Shown one piece after another: positions 1-5,322 of a DNA stretch of 8,928 nt (positions are counted from its first letter, which is position 1; each line of letters begins with the position of its first letter). This DNA is from Bacillota bacterium. GTDB lineage: Bacteria; Bacillota; Desulfitobacteriia; Desulfitobacteriales; Desulfitobacteriaceae. The DNA is taken from assembly GCA_021849995.1 (NCBI GenBank), contig JAJZSC010000096.1, forward strand, positions 1-8,928, given 5' to 3'. The translations under genes were made by a program, and so were the position numbers. The notes under the pieces are model-generated. The model was not told the origin of the DNA, did no database searches, and saw only the letters and a list, made by a program, of their open reading frames with translations.

Positions 1-417
1 GATAAAAGCATATCGAGTAAATTTAATCGCATGAGTCACGGGTTCGTTTGGTCGAAATTCCTTCAGGCGGTTGAACGGAGATCCTTGAGGGAAGGTGTAC
101 CGTTAATTAAAGTCAGTCCTCCGTACACTTCGGTGATTGGTATTTTAAAATACCAATCACAATACGGGATATCGAATCATGAGGCCGCCAGTTATGTCAT
201 CGGACGAAGGGCAGTGGGTTATTCCAAAGAAAATGTGCCTAGCCATTTATTCAGATTTCTAAGTCAAACCCAGTTAAAAACTTTTTCACAGCATACTAAT
301 TGGAAACAATGGAGTTTAATCCAACAGTCGATTCTTAAATTTCTTAAACAGAAAGGGGTGAAAAGCCTGGCTTCTTGGCAACACCTAAAAAAGGATTGTC
401 TAGCTGAGCTCGCTTAG
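1..417 (+). CDS. TnpB-like (IS200/IS605 OrfB-related) transposase, 3' part
   Basis: The frame is open from base 1, so the gene starts upstream of the window; the ATG at 31 is internal. The 138 visible residues match the C-terminal part of the 'TnpB-related' group of IS605 OrfB-like proteins, which carry a pattern like NPAYTSVIG...KY...YG.S.HEAA..VIGRR. Here it reads SPPYTSVIG, KYQSQYGIS, NHEAASYVIGRRAVGY. Ordinary TnpB has a CxxC...CxxC zinc ribbon after YTS and then a DxDxNAAxNI RuvC-III motif. This fragment has no cysteine at the ribbon position, and the NAA-type motif reads HEAAS without an obvious preceding catalytic aspartate. It may therefore be a divergent or inactive nuclease. It ends in TAG with an in-frame TAA two codons later. 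A structured RNA begins 10 bases downstream. Family assignment is fairly sure; activity is unknown. Confidence 0.75.
   Translation, partial: DKSISSKFNRMSHGFVWSKFLQAVERRSLREGVPLIKVSPPYTSVIGILKYQSQYGISNHEAASYVIGRRAVGYSKENVPSHLFRFLSQTQLKTFSQHTNWKQWSLIQQSILKFLKQKGVKSLASWQHLKKDCLAELA
133..160. repeat. 28-bp perfect palindrome inside the tnpB-like gene
   Basis: Each arm is 14 bases (GTGATTGGTATTTT and its exact reverse complement) with no spacer, so the centre lies between 146 and 147. It sits in the coding sequence over the residues VIGILKYQSQ, just after the conserved YTS. Symmetry stops at 132/161. The function is unknown; it could form a cruciform or mRNA hairpin, or bind a dimeric protein. 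Confidence 0.9.
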
Positions 418-426
418 ATATAACAT

Positions 427-607
427 GGCAACAGTACACGCGGTGAAAGGCTGTTGTCATAGGTATCACAAGGCGATGGGTAACACCCTCTTCCGGACAG
501 CACGTGTCAATTCGGCGGTTGAATAAACCATCCGGAACATAGGCGAGAGCTTATGGCTAAGCAACTGAATCCTGTGATGTTGCCGTCTGTTTTAGTCGAA
601 ACAGATG
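427..607 (+). ncRNA. Putative structured RNA next to tnpB-like gene (omegaRNA-like candidate)
   Basis: This non-coding stretch holds many nested complementary segments. GGCAACAG (427-434) can pair with CTGTTGTC (451-458), or alternatively GGCAACA (427-433) with TGTTGCC (578-584). ATCACAAGG (465-473) pairs with CCTGTGAT (571-578) across one bulge. Inside it are GGGT/ACCC (478-488), TTCCGGA/TCCGGAA (491-497/531-537), and CATAGGC/GCTTATG closed by a GAGA tetraloop (538-555). A last hairpin is TCTGTTT/AAACAGA (586-605). Together they form a closed multibranch fold. Its place directly after a tnpB-like gene fits the omegaRNA/right-end position of IS200/IS605 elements, but that identity is inferred. 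A leader of dmsC is the alternative. I do not recognise a named RNA family. Confidence 0.5.
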
Positions 608-668
608 AAAAATGCATCTTAATTACCTTTTGGTCAGTTTAGATGTGTTTTAGAAACCAGGTTAGGCG

Positions 669-1538
669 ATGTTTGCAGAGGAATGGCCTTTAATGATGTT
701 TACCTTGCTGAGTCAGTTGGCAATTGGTACTTTCATAGTCTTAATGATTGTACGTTCACTACTCGGAGATAAATCGACAGCTGCTAAGCTTACCAATTTC
801 GGACTCAAAGCTGTGGGGCCGATTATGGCTTTAGCTCTTCTTCTCTCCTTTTTCCATTTAGGAACTCCAACCGGTGCTTTTCGTTCAATTTTAAATCTTG
901 GTTCTTCCTGGCTAAGCCGTGAGATTTTCACTGCAGGAGGGTTCTTTGTACTCTGGGGACTTACTGTTTATACCCTGAAAAAAGAAGGTGCAGGAAACGG
1001 CATAGGCTGGCTTGCCGTATTAGCGGGGGTAGCTGCTATATTTAGTATGGCTAGCATCTATAATTCTTCCATTCGTCCTGCCTGGGCTAATACGCATACG
1101 TTTATAGCTTTCTTTGGCGCTACCTTCGTACTTGGCTATGCCGGAGCTGTGGCAATGATTGGACATATCATGAAAGGTCAAAATATACCATCAGAAGGAA
1201 TGGCGAGCTTAAAAAAAGCAGGGTACCTTGCTATAGCAGCGGCAATAATTCCTCTAGTTTACCTGCCTGTTTATCTTGGGAGTCTAAATGGGGGAGGAGA
1301 AGCAGCACAAGCTTCCGGTCAGCTTTTAACAAATAGCTATTTGTTTCCCCTTATTTTAAGATGGGTGCTTTCCTTAGCTGGAGTGTTTATGTTTGTTAAC
1401 CTAGTTAATAAACAAAGTAAAGGCGCAAGGATGCTGCCGGCTGGAGCTGTACTAATCTCTTTGGCACTAGTGCTTGTTGGTGAATTCATCGGCAGATATG
1501 TATTTTACGCTTCTGGTATTTCTATCATGGTTGGCTAA
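669..1538 (+). CDS. dmsC: DMSO reductase-type membrane anchor subunit DmsC
   Basis: This 289-residue protein has about eight hydrophobic helices (near 8-32, 45-64, 86-104, 113-131, 143-167, 185-204, 225-245 and 257-275), as expected for the DmsC anchor that receives electrons from menaquinol and passes them to DmsB and the molybdenum subunit DmsA. Family marks are the N-terminal EWPLMMFTLLSQLAIGTF, the loop HLGTP (63-67) followed by SSWLSREI (79-86), and the C-terminal GEFIGRYVFYASG (271-283). The length is normal and the frame intact. The ATG fits the family's usual N-terminus although the upstream ribosome binding site is weak (AGG-like). No dmsA or dmsB is next to it: an RNA-like element and a tnpB-like gene precede it and a terminator follows. 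It is thus an orphan subunit here, possibly serving a reductase encoded elsewhere. Another DmsC-type oxidoreductase partner is possible. Confidence 0.85.
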   Translation: MFAEEWPLMMFTLLSQLAIGTFIVLMIVRSLLGDKSTAAKLTNFGLKAVGPIMALALLLSFFHLGTPTGAFRSILNLGSSWLSREIFTAGGFFVLWGLTVYTLKKEGAGNGIGWLAVLAGVAAIFSMASIYNSSIRPAWANTHTFIAFFGATFVLGYAGAVAMIGHIMKGQNIPSEGMASLKKAGYLAIAAAIIPLVYLPVYLGSLNGGGEAAQASGQLLTNSYLFPLILRWVLSLAGVFMFVNLVNKQSKGARMLPAGAVLISLALVLVGEFIGRYVFYASGISIMVG

Positions 1539-1601
1539 GTAGGTACTGATATTGCTTAGCTCTTGATTCTTAAATGCGAATCAAATAATTACAAGTTTTT
1601 T

Positions 1602-1634
1602 AAAATCCTCGCCTTGCGGGGATTTTCTTTTTTT
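1602..1634 (+). terminator. Rho-independent terminator after dmsC
   Basis: AAAATCCTCGC (1602-1612) pairs with GCGGGGATTTT (1616-1626), 11 bp with one G-T pair and a CTT loop. The stem is followed by CTTTTTTT. It ends the dmsC transcript. A separate 7-bp hairpin (TTGATTC 1563-1569 / GAATCAA 1578-1584) lies just upstream, without a T tract. Confidence 0.9.
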
Positions 1635-1638
1635 GTGT

Positions 1639-1756
1639 CCCAGGCAAAGATGACAACTCTACGGTGAAAGACCGTTACAGTGGTGGGCATAGGTCGAACG
1701 GCAAGAGTATCCACTGCGCGAGGTGGAATCTAGGAAACCGAGGGCAAACTCCTGGG
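1639..1756 (+). ncRNA. Second putative structured RNA, related in motifs to 427-607
   Basis: CCCAGG (1639-1644) and CCTGGG (1751-1756) form a closing stem. Inside are the perfect hairpin ACGGT-GAAAG-ACCGT (1661-1675) and TCCAC/GTGGA (1710-1714/1723-1727). It shares with the first element the string CGGTGAAAG followed by a CATAGGT block, a GCGAG loop on a late hairpin, and a final CCTG-type 3' closing strand. No coding frame of note runs through it. It begins right after the dmsC terminator and ends about 140 bases before the PocR remnant. I do not recognise the family; a shared origin with 427-607, for example as transposon-end RNA, is inferred from these short matches. Confidence 0.4.
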
Positions 1757-1894
1757 CATAGTAAGTAAAAGTTTCAAAGGCTTATGAAAGGAATATTAAC
1801 ATGTTTGACGAAATCTAATTACCATATAATACCTTTATGGTTAACCTAAATCTAACTATATCTCGACTTAAATTCAATTATTTGGAGGTGCGGA

Positions 1895-2140
1895 ATGAAC
1901 CAAGAATTAGACTCTAGTTTATTGGATCCTAAGCATCTTGAAGAAATACTTGGGAGTTTTTCTAAAGCAACAGGTTTACGCCTTGAAGCAGTAGATCATA
2001 AAGGTAAAACTTTTTACATACCGGGAAATTTAGCGCGAAATAAATACTGTTGTTACATTAGAAAGGATTTGCAAGCAGAGCGAAAGTGTCAAGATTCATA
2101 TAAAAGGGCTAGTATTGAAGCGTCTAAATTTATCTATTAG
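1895..2140 (+). pseudogene. PocR-domain sensor gene, truncated remnant
   Basis: There is a good start: GGAGGTG (1884-1890) lies four bases before the ATG. The 81 codons look like the first half of a PocR ligand-binding domain, a PAS-like sensor often found in regulators of one-carbon and corrinoid metabolism. Visible signs are LEEILGSFSKATGLRLEAVD at the start and a cysteine-containing segment (C52, C53, C65 in KYCCYIRKDLQAERKCQDSY). The domain should continue into a conserved Cys-His-Gly-rich half and an output module, but the frame hits TAG at 2138-2140 and TAA five codons later. Reading the TAG as pyrrolysine would add only six residues, so it is not a hidden amber gene. The remainder was probably lost by deletion. 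It may once have regulated the methyltransferase genes downstream. Confidence 0.7.
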
Positions 2141-2214
2141 AGCAGATGGATGCTCTAAGGTTACAAAGAGAGCAAATTAGAAAAAACATTGATATAGGTA
2201 ACTATGATACATAA
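2140..2214 (+). other. Short unidentified frame, probable gene-tail fragment
   Basis: In a different frame from the PocR remnant, the bases after 2140 read EQMDALRLQREQIRKNID and then IGNYDT before TAA at 2212-2214. This charged, helix-like composition resembles the C-terminus of a protein, perhaps of the lost part of the sensor, but I cannot assign it. There is no start codon with a ribosome binding site. It overlaps the next fragment. Confidence 0.25.
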
Positions 2215-2356
2215 GGATGAAGTTAGGCGGCGGATAGAAGATTTTGCTCCCGGAGGGGGATTTGTCGTTGCCTCAGTTCACAATATTCGCCCGGAAGTTC
2301 CACCTGAGAATATCGTTGCAATGATTGAAGCTGTCAAAGAGTACGGTGTGTATTAA
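2204..2356 (+). pseudogene. Uroporphyrinogen-decarboxylase-family methyltransferase, C-terminal remnant
   Basis: The 50 codons read as the last segment of the URO-D superfamily, which includes the corrinoid-dependent MtaA/MtbA-type methyltransferases. The residues EVRRRIEDFAPGGGFVVASV and then HNIRPEVPPENIVAMIEAVK are a close fit to the family's C-terminal signature (APGGGF, HNIQ, VPPENI, EAV). The ATG at 2204 is not a credible start because it has no ribosome binding site. The preceding 280 or so residues of a full protein are absent; a stop codon and the PocR fragment lie upstream instead. A deletion joining a regulator and this gene is the simplest explanation. It probably belonged to the same methyl-transfer cluster as the genes that follow. 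Confidence 0.75.
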
Positions 2357-2688
2357 GTTTTTGATTTACTTAGAAAAGGGACAGGAATTTCAGTCGATTA
2401 TATATTTGGTTGATCGATGTTCTGCGCCATTACAATAGATTGAAGGATATAGAATTAAGAGACTAACAGTGAATAAGATCAACGACTTTAAGCTTATACA
2501 GGTTTAAGGCTTAGCCCACTAGGACTAAGCCTTTTTGCATTAATGTTATTCAGTTTAAATCCCTAATCAATTATTAATATAGAAGAGTTAACGAAGAAAG
2601 GGAAAACGAAAACTTAAACAGAATAATACACTAATTCAATATTATGGAATCTCGAAATTAGTAAGGATTTCTGTAATAAGATATTCCC
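2357..2688. other. Intergenic region before the corrinoid/mttB unit
   Basis: This AT-rich, gene-free stretch contains only a terminator (2506-2536) and, near its end, an interrupted dyad ACTAATT (2630-2636) / AATTAGT (2656-2662), about 27-60 bases upstream of the sigma-54 promoter. Frames between 2357 and 2500 are broken by many stops and may be further decayed coding sequence. I see nothing else in it. Confidence 0.6.
2506..2536 (+). terminator. Rho-independent terminator
   Basis: AAGGCTTAG (2506-2514) pairs perfectly with CTAAGCCTT (2525-2533) around a 10-base loop, and the stem runs into TTTTT. It closes the remnant region and isolates the sigma-54 promoter downstream from upstream transcription. 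The stem is nearly self-complementary, so it could also work on the minus strand, but no minus-strand gene faces it. Confidence 0.85.
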
Positions 2689-2704
2689 TGGCATGTATCT
2701 TGCA
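2689..2704 (+). promoter_or_regulatory. Sigma-54 (-24/-12) promoter of corrinoid protein-mttB unit
   Basis: TGGCAT-GTATC-TTGCA matches the RpoN consensus TGGCAC-N5-TTGCA at all but one stated base. The essential GG (2690-2691) and GC (2702-2703) are separated by exactly 10 bases. Transcription would begin near 2715, leaving a short leader before the ribosome binding site at 2732. Such promoters need an ATPase enhancer-binding protein, which is not encoded in this window. Confidence 0.8.
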
Positions 2705-2731
2705 ATAGTTGTCAAGATAATTACCAAAGAT

Positions 2732-2738
2732 GAGGAGG
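2732..2738 (+). promoter_or_regulatory. Ribosome binding site of corrinoid protein gene
   Basis: GAGGAGG lies 4 bases before a TTG (2743) and 10 bases before an ATG (2749). The family usually begins MSKKEEIL, so I prefer the ATG; the TTG would only add Met-Ser and cannot be excluded. Confidence 0.7.
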
Positions 2739-2748
2739 TTTATTGAGT

Positions 2749-3403
2749 ATGAGTAAAAAAGAAGAGATTTTGACCCAATTAGCTGAGGCGGTGGTTGAGG
2801 GAGATGACGAATCGGCAATAACTTTAACTCAAAAGGCTATTGATGATGGAGTAGACCCTCTAACCATAATTAATGAGGGTTTAACTAAAGGGATTAAGAT
2901 TGTGGGCGAGTATTTTGGGAATGGCAGATATTTTTTGCCGGATCTATTGTTAGGAGCTAAAGCGATGGATTCAGGCGTTAGAATCCTGGAACCTTTGTTA
3001 GTCGGTACTTCGAGGGAATCATCAGGTACAGTAGTTATTGGCACTGTACAAGGGGATTTACATGAAATCGGGAAAAACATTGTGGCAATGATGCTGAAAA
3101 CGTCAGGATTTGAAGTAATTGATCTTGGTGTGGATGTTGCTAGTTCCAAGTTTGTAGAAAAGGTTAAGGAAATAAAACCGGATATTATCGGCATATCAGC
3201 ACTTCTGACCACCACAATCGGAAGACAAAAGGAGATAATTGAAATCCTGATCGAAGAAGGACTAAGGGATACTGTAAAAGTAATGATAGGTGGGTGCCCC
3301 AATAAATGAAGCTTGGTCTCAAAAGATTGGGGCAGATGGTTATGCAGAAGATGCTCTTGCGGCAGTAAATGTAGCCAAGAAATTAGTTTCTAAAGGTTCG
3401 TAA
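2749..3403 (+). CDS. Methyltransferase corrinoid protein, split by a one-base frameshift
   Basis: This is the cobamide-carrying shuttle that accepts a methyl group from an MttB/MtbB-type methyltransferase and passes it on. The N-terminal helical cap (residues about 5-85, with ILTQLAEAVVEGD and EYFGNGRYFLPDLLLGAKAM) is followed by the Rossmann-type B12 domain. Its DLHEIG motif at 103-108 carries His105, the expected lower cobalt ligand. The zero frame stops at TGA 3307-3309, but from 3296 the +1 frame continues the family's ending: GAP, then IGADGYAEDALAAVNVAKKL, to TAA at 3401-3403. Removing one G from the GGG at 3292-3294 gives a normal 217-residue protein with GGAP. Loss of the last 35 residues would remove part of the B12-tail pocket. 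The cause may be a sequencing error, a true mutation or recoding. The gene lies 78 bases before mttB, probably co-transcribed. Confidence 0.85.
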
Positions 3404-3481
3404 GTTCTTGCTAGGAGTTGACTAAATGAAATAAGCATCTTTGGTCGGATGTATTTTAAATGATTGGGAGGTTGGGAAGAG

Positions 3482-4903
3482 ATGAGATTTGAGATACTTT
3501 CTGAGCAGGAAGTTAAGCAAGTTCATGAAGCTTCCTTGGAAATTCTAAAGAGGGTTGGTATTCATACTGCTTCGCAAAAATTTAAGGAGATCTTGTTAGA
3601 TAATGGTTGTAAAGAACAGGGAGAAAGAATCGTTTTTACCGATGACGTTATTTATAAAGGGCTTAAAACTGTACCCGCTACTTTTGAACTATATGGACGG
3701 AATAATTCCTATGTACTGGAGATTGGCAAGAAAAAGGCATACTGCCAGACATGTGTTGGAACCCCTTCCATGATTGATCTGGATACTGGAGAAAAACGTG
3801 ATACTCTTACCAAAGATCTGGAGGAGTATACACGTCTGGCCGATGCTTTAGAATATATCAATATCATTTCTCCCGTGTTTCCGCGCGACGTGCCACAAGA
3901 GATAATTCTCACTGTGGAAACTGCAACTTTGTTACGAAACACTTCCAAACCTTTAAGCATTTGTATCGAGTCAGAGCGGGAAATGCCATATATTATCGAG
4001 TTGCTTACTGCCGTTGCCGGTTCAGCGGAAGCCTTAAAACAAAAGCCGATTGCTACGATTCCAATCTCTCCGCTAAGCCCGTTGGAATATGGCTATGACC
4101 CCGCAGAGGCCCTGATAGCTGCAGTTGAAGCAGGTTTGCCGTTAGGGGTTGAGCCTTGCCCGATGATGGGATCTACCGGTCCTATGACCTTATTGGGCAC
4201 TGCAGTACAACATAATGCAGAGATCCTGGCTGGGGTAATAGCCAGCCAGCTTATCAAGCCAGGTAGTGCTGTTACTCATTCATCAAGGGCTACCTTTATG
4301 GACATGAGGTCAGGGTTAGGATTATGGGCGATGCCCGAACTTGGCTATGCGGGAGCAATCATGAATCAGTTAGCTCAATATGCCAATATTCCTTGTGCAC
4401 CTGGCGGCTACTGTGGTGCATCTAAAACCACTGACATGCAGAGTGGATATGAACATCTATATAACGCCTTGCTGGAAGGACTGGTTGGCAGTGACATCAT
4501 AGGTTCTGCCGGATCTTTGGATAATGCTTTGATCTCTTGCTATGCTATGTTAGTAATTGATAATGAGCTTTCCTCAGTAGTTCAAAGAACGATTAAAGAC
4601 TTTGAAGTTACAGAAGACAAACTGGCAGTGAACATTATAGCCGAAGTTATTGAAAAGAAAAGCAATTTTCTGGAACATAAGCATACCCGTAAACATTTTA
4701 GAGCAGGGGAACTTTGGCTGCCCCCATTAGGTGACCGACAGACCTACGAAAAGTGGGCAGTGTCCAAAGAAAAAATCGAGGATAAAGCCAGACGTACTGC
4801 GAAAGAGCTGATTGCTGCACACCAGGTAATTCCTCTAAGTGAGGAGATAAATAGGGAATTTGACCGGATTATAGCCTATGCACGTAAGATCGAGATGAAG
4901 TAG
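3482..4903 (+). CDS. MttB-superfamily corrinoid methyltransferase without pyrrolysine
   Basis: MttB-family proteins transfer a methyl group from a quaternary or tertiary amine to the Co(I) corrinoid protein. At 473 residues from the ATG this is full length. The start at 3482 is chosen because MRFEILSEQEVKQVHEASLE matches the family's N-terminus; an in-frame TTG at 3464 would add six residues that include the GGGAGG ribosome binding site itself. Family segments include GVEPCPMMGSTGPMTLLGT (222-240), APGGYCGASKTTDMQSGYE (306-324) and GSDIIGSAGSLDNALISCYA (336-355). In trimethylamine MttB of methanogens an amber-encoded pyrrolysine sits in this last area; here all codons are sense, as in the glycine betaine enzyme MtgB. 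The substrate is probably a betaine-like compound such as glycine betaine, carnitine, butyrobetaine or proline betaine, which sequence alone cannot decide. The terminal TAG is followed by 73 open codons. Confidence 0.85.
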   Translation: MRFEILSEQEVKQVHEASLEILKRVGIHTASQKFKEILLDNGCKEQGERIVFTDDVIYKGLKTVPATFELYGRNNSYVLEIGKKKAYCQTCVGTPSMIDLDTGEKRDTLTKDLEEYTRLADALEYINIISPVFPRDVPQEIILTVETATLLRNTSKPLSICIESEREMPYIIELLTAVAGSAEALKQKPIATIPISPLSPLEYGYDPAEALIAAVEAGLPLGVEPCPMMGSTGPMTLLGTAVQHNAEILAGVIASQLIKPGSAVTHSSRATFMDMRSGLGLWAMPELGYAGAIMNQLAQYANIPCAPGGYCGASKTTDMQSGYEHLYNALLEGLVGSDIIGSAGSLDNALISCYAMLVIDNELSSVVQRTIKDFEVTEDKLAVNIIAEVIEKKSNFLEHKHTRKHFRAGELWLPPLGDRQTYEKWAVSKEKIEDKARRTAKELIAAHQVIPLSEEINREFDRIIAYARKIEMK

Positions 4904-5125
4904 AACGGTAGTTGTCTTCTGCTGCAAGAGCCTCAAAGAATTGGGCTGGCAGCTTTACATGCCGAAGTTGCAAATGCGCTTGGAACTGTGGTTGGAAAAA
5001 TCATTGAGTCAATTGAAGCTGTGGTACGTTGTGACGTCTCGGGGGTTCGTGATTTATTGTCCGTGGGAGCTAAAAATTTAAGGATGAAAAAATTCATGAC
5101 TAATGCAAAAATTCATCCCTTGTAA
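4904..5125 (+). other. Open in-frame stretch after the mttB amber stop
   Basis: Directly after the mttB TAG (4901-4903) the same frame stays open for 73 codons to TAA at 5123-5125. It includes the stretch RIGLAALHAEVANALGTVV, followed by a GKIIESIEAVVRCDVSG-like stretch, then basic residues. The composition is protein-like and could be a decayed gene tail or, if the amber were decoded, an MttB extension. I do not recognise the sequence. MttB relatives already end near 473-480 residues, so a fragment is more likely than an extension. Its end overlaps two of the 14-bp repeats. Confidence 0.35.
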
Positions 5126-5172
5126 ACTTAGTAATAGCTATATTTTTCAGAATAATCAATGAATTTTTGCAT
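5084..5172. promoter_or_regulatory. Three copies of a 14-bp near-palindrome, candidate enhancer sites
   Basis: ATGAAAAAATTCAT (5084-5097) and ATGCAAAAATTCAT (5103-5116) are direct copies 19 bases apart. ATGAATTTTTGCAT (5159-5172) is the exact reverse complement of the second. Each copy is itself close to palindromic. They lie about 125-210 bases upstream of the predicted start of the sigma-54 promoter at 5270-5285, the usual distance for binding sites of enhancer-binding proteins. Function is inferred from position and repetition. Confidence 0.55.
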
Positions 5173-5269
5173 CCTTGTACGAGTAATAGGCTTGTAGCCT
5201 AGCCCTACTACAAAGGTTTAATCCTAGTTTCCTGAATATTTTGTCAATCCGAGATATCCTTCACCGTAT

Positions 5270-5285
5270 TGGCACAGAATTTGCT
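5270..5285 (+). promoter_or_regulatory. Sigma-54 (-24/-12) promoter of ald-aminotransferase-mtbB unit
   Basis: TGGCAC-AGAAT-TTGCT gives a perfect -24 element and a one-base departure in the -12 element. GG (5271-5272) and GC (5283-5284) are exactly 10 bases apart. Transcription would begin near 5296, 27 bases before the ald start. With the similar promoter at 2689-2704 it suggests that both units respond to RpoN and one shared activator. Confidence 0.85.
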
Positions 5286-5310
5286 TATATATTTAGAGTA
5301 GATTAAGCAA

Positions 5311-5318
5311 GGGGGGAG
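5311..5318 (+). promoter_or_regulatory. Ribosome binding site deciding the GTG start of ald
   Basis: GGGGGGAG is followed by ATGTGATAG. The ATG at 5321 is out of frame and reads straight into TGA, whereas the overlapping GTG at 5323 opens the family's MIVGVPKEI N-terminus. The ATG is a decoy start two bases upstream of the true one. Confidence 0.75.
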
Positions 5319-5322
5319 TTAT

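Noticed and set aside
1563..1584. Hairpin TTGATTC/GAATCAA after dmsC as a separate element
   Set aside because: A 7-bp AT-rich hairpin with no T tract, immediately before a strong terminator; no independent role can be supported.
1661..1756. Cobalamin riboswitch suggested by GGTGAAAGACC and CCACTG near B12-dependent genes
   Set aside because: The GGTGxAAxxCC and CCACTG strings resemble parts of the B12 riboswitch, but the CCCGCxACTGT core and the AGTCAGGAGACCTGCC-like segment are absent, and the next gene is a remnant.
1805..1830. Sigma-70 promoter TTGACG...TATAAT upstream of the PocR remnant
   Set aside because: Both hexamers are good but only 14 bases apart, too short for a standard promoter; it might work weakly, so it is not listed as a feature.
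2138..2140. TAG of the PocR remnant as a pyrrolysine codon
   Set aside because: Read-through adds only five further residues before TAA, and what follows is not PocR-like.
2829..3302. Long minus-strand open frame opposite the corrinoid protein gene
   Set aside because: It mirrors the coding strand of a clear corrinoid protein, has no recognisable domain and no ribosome binding site; the other minus-strand frames (opposite dmsC, mttB, ald, the aminotransferase and mtbB) are rejected for the same reason.
3464..3481. TTG start for mttB
   Set aside because: It would place the GGGAGG ribosome binding site inside the gene and add MGGWEE, which is not family-like; ATG 3482 fits better.
5187..5201. 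Hairpin TAGGCT-TGT-AGCCTA as a terminator after mttB
   Set aside because: The stem is only six pairs with a three-base loop and no T tract follows; no convincing terminator separates the two units.
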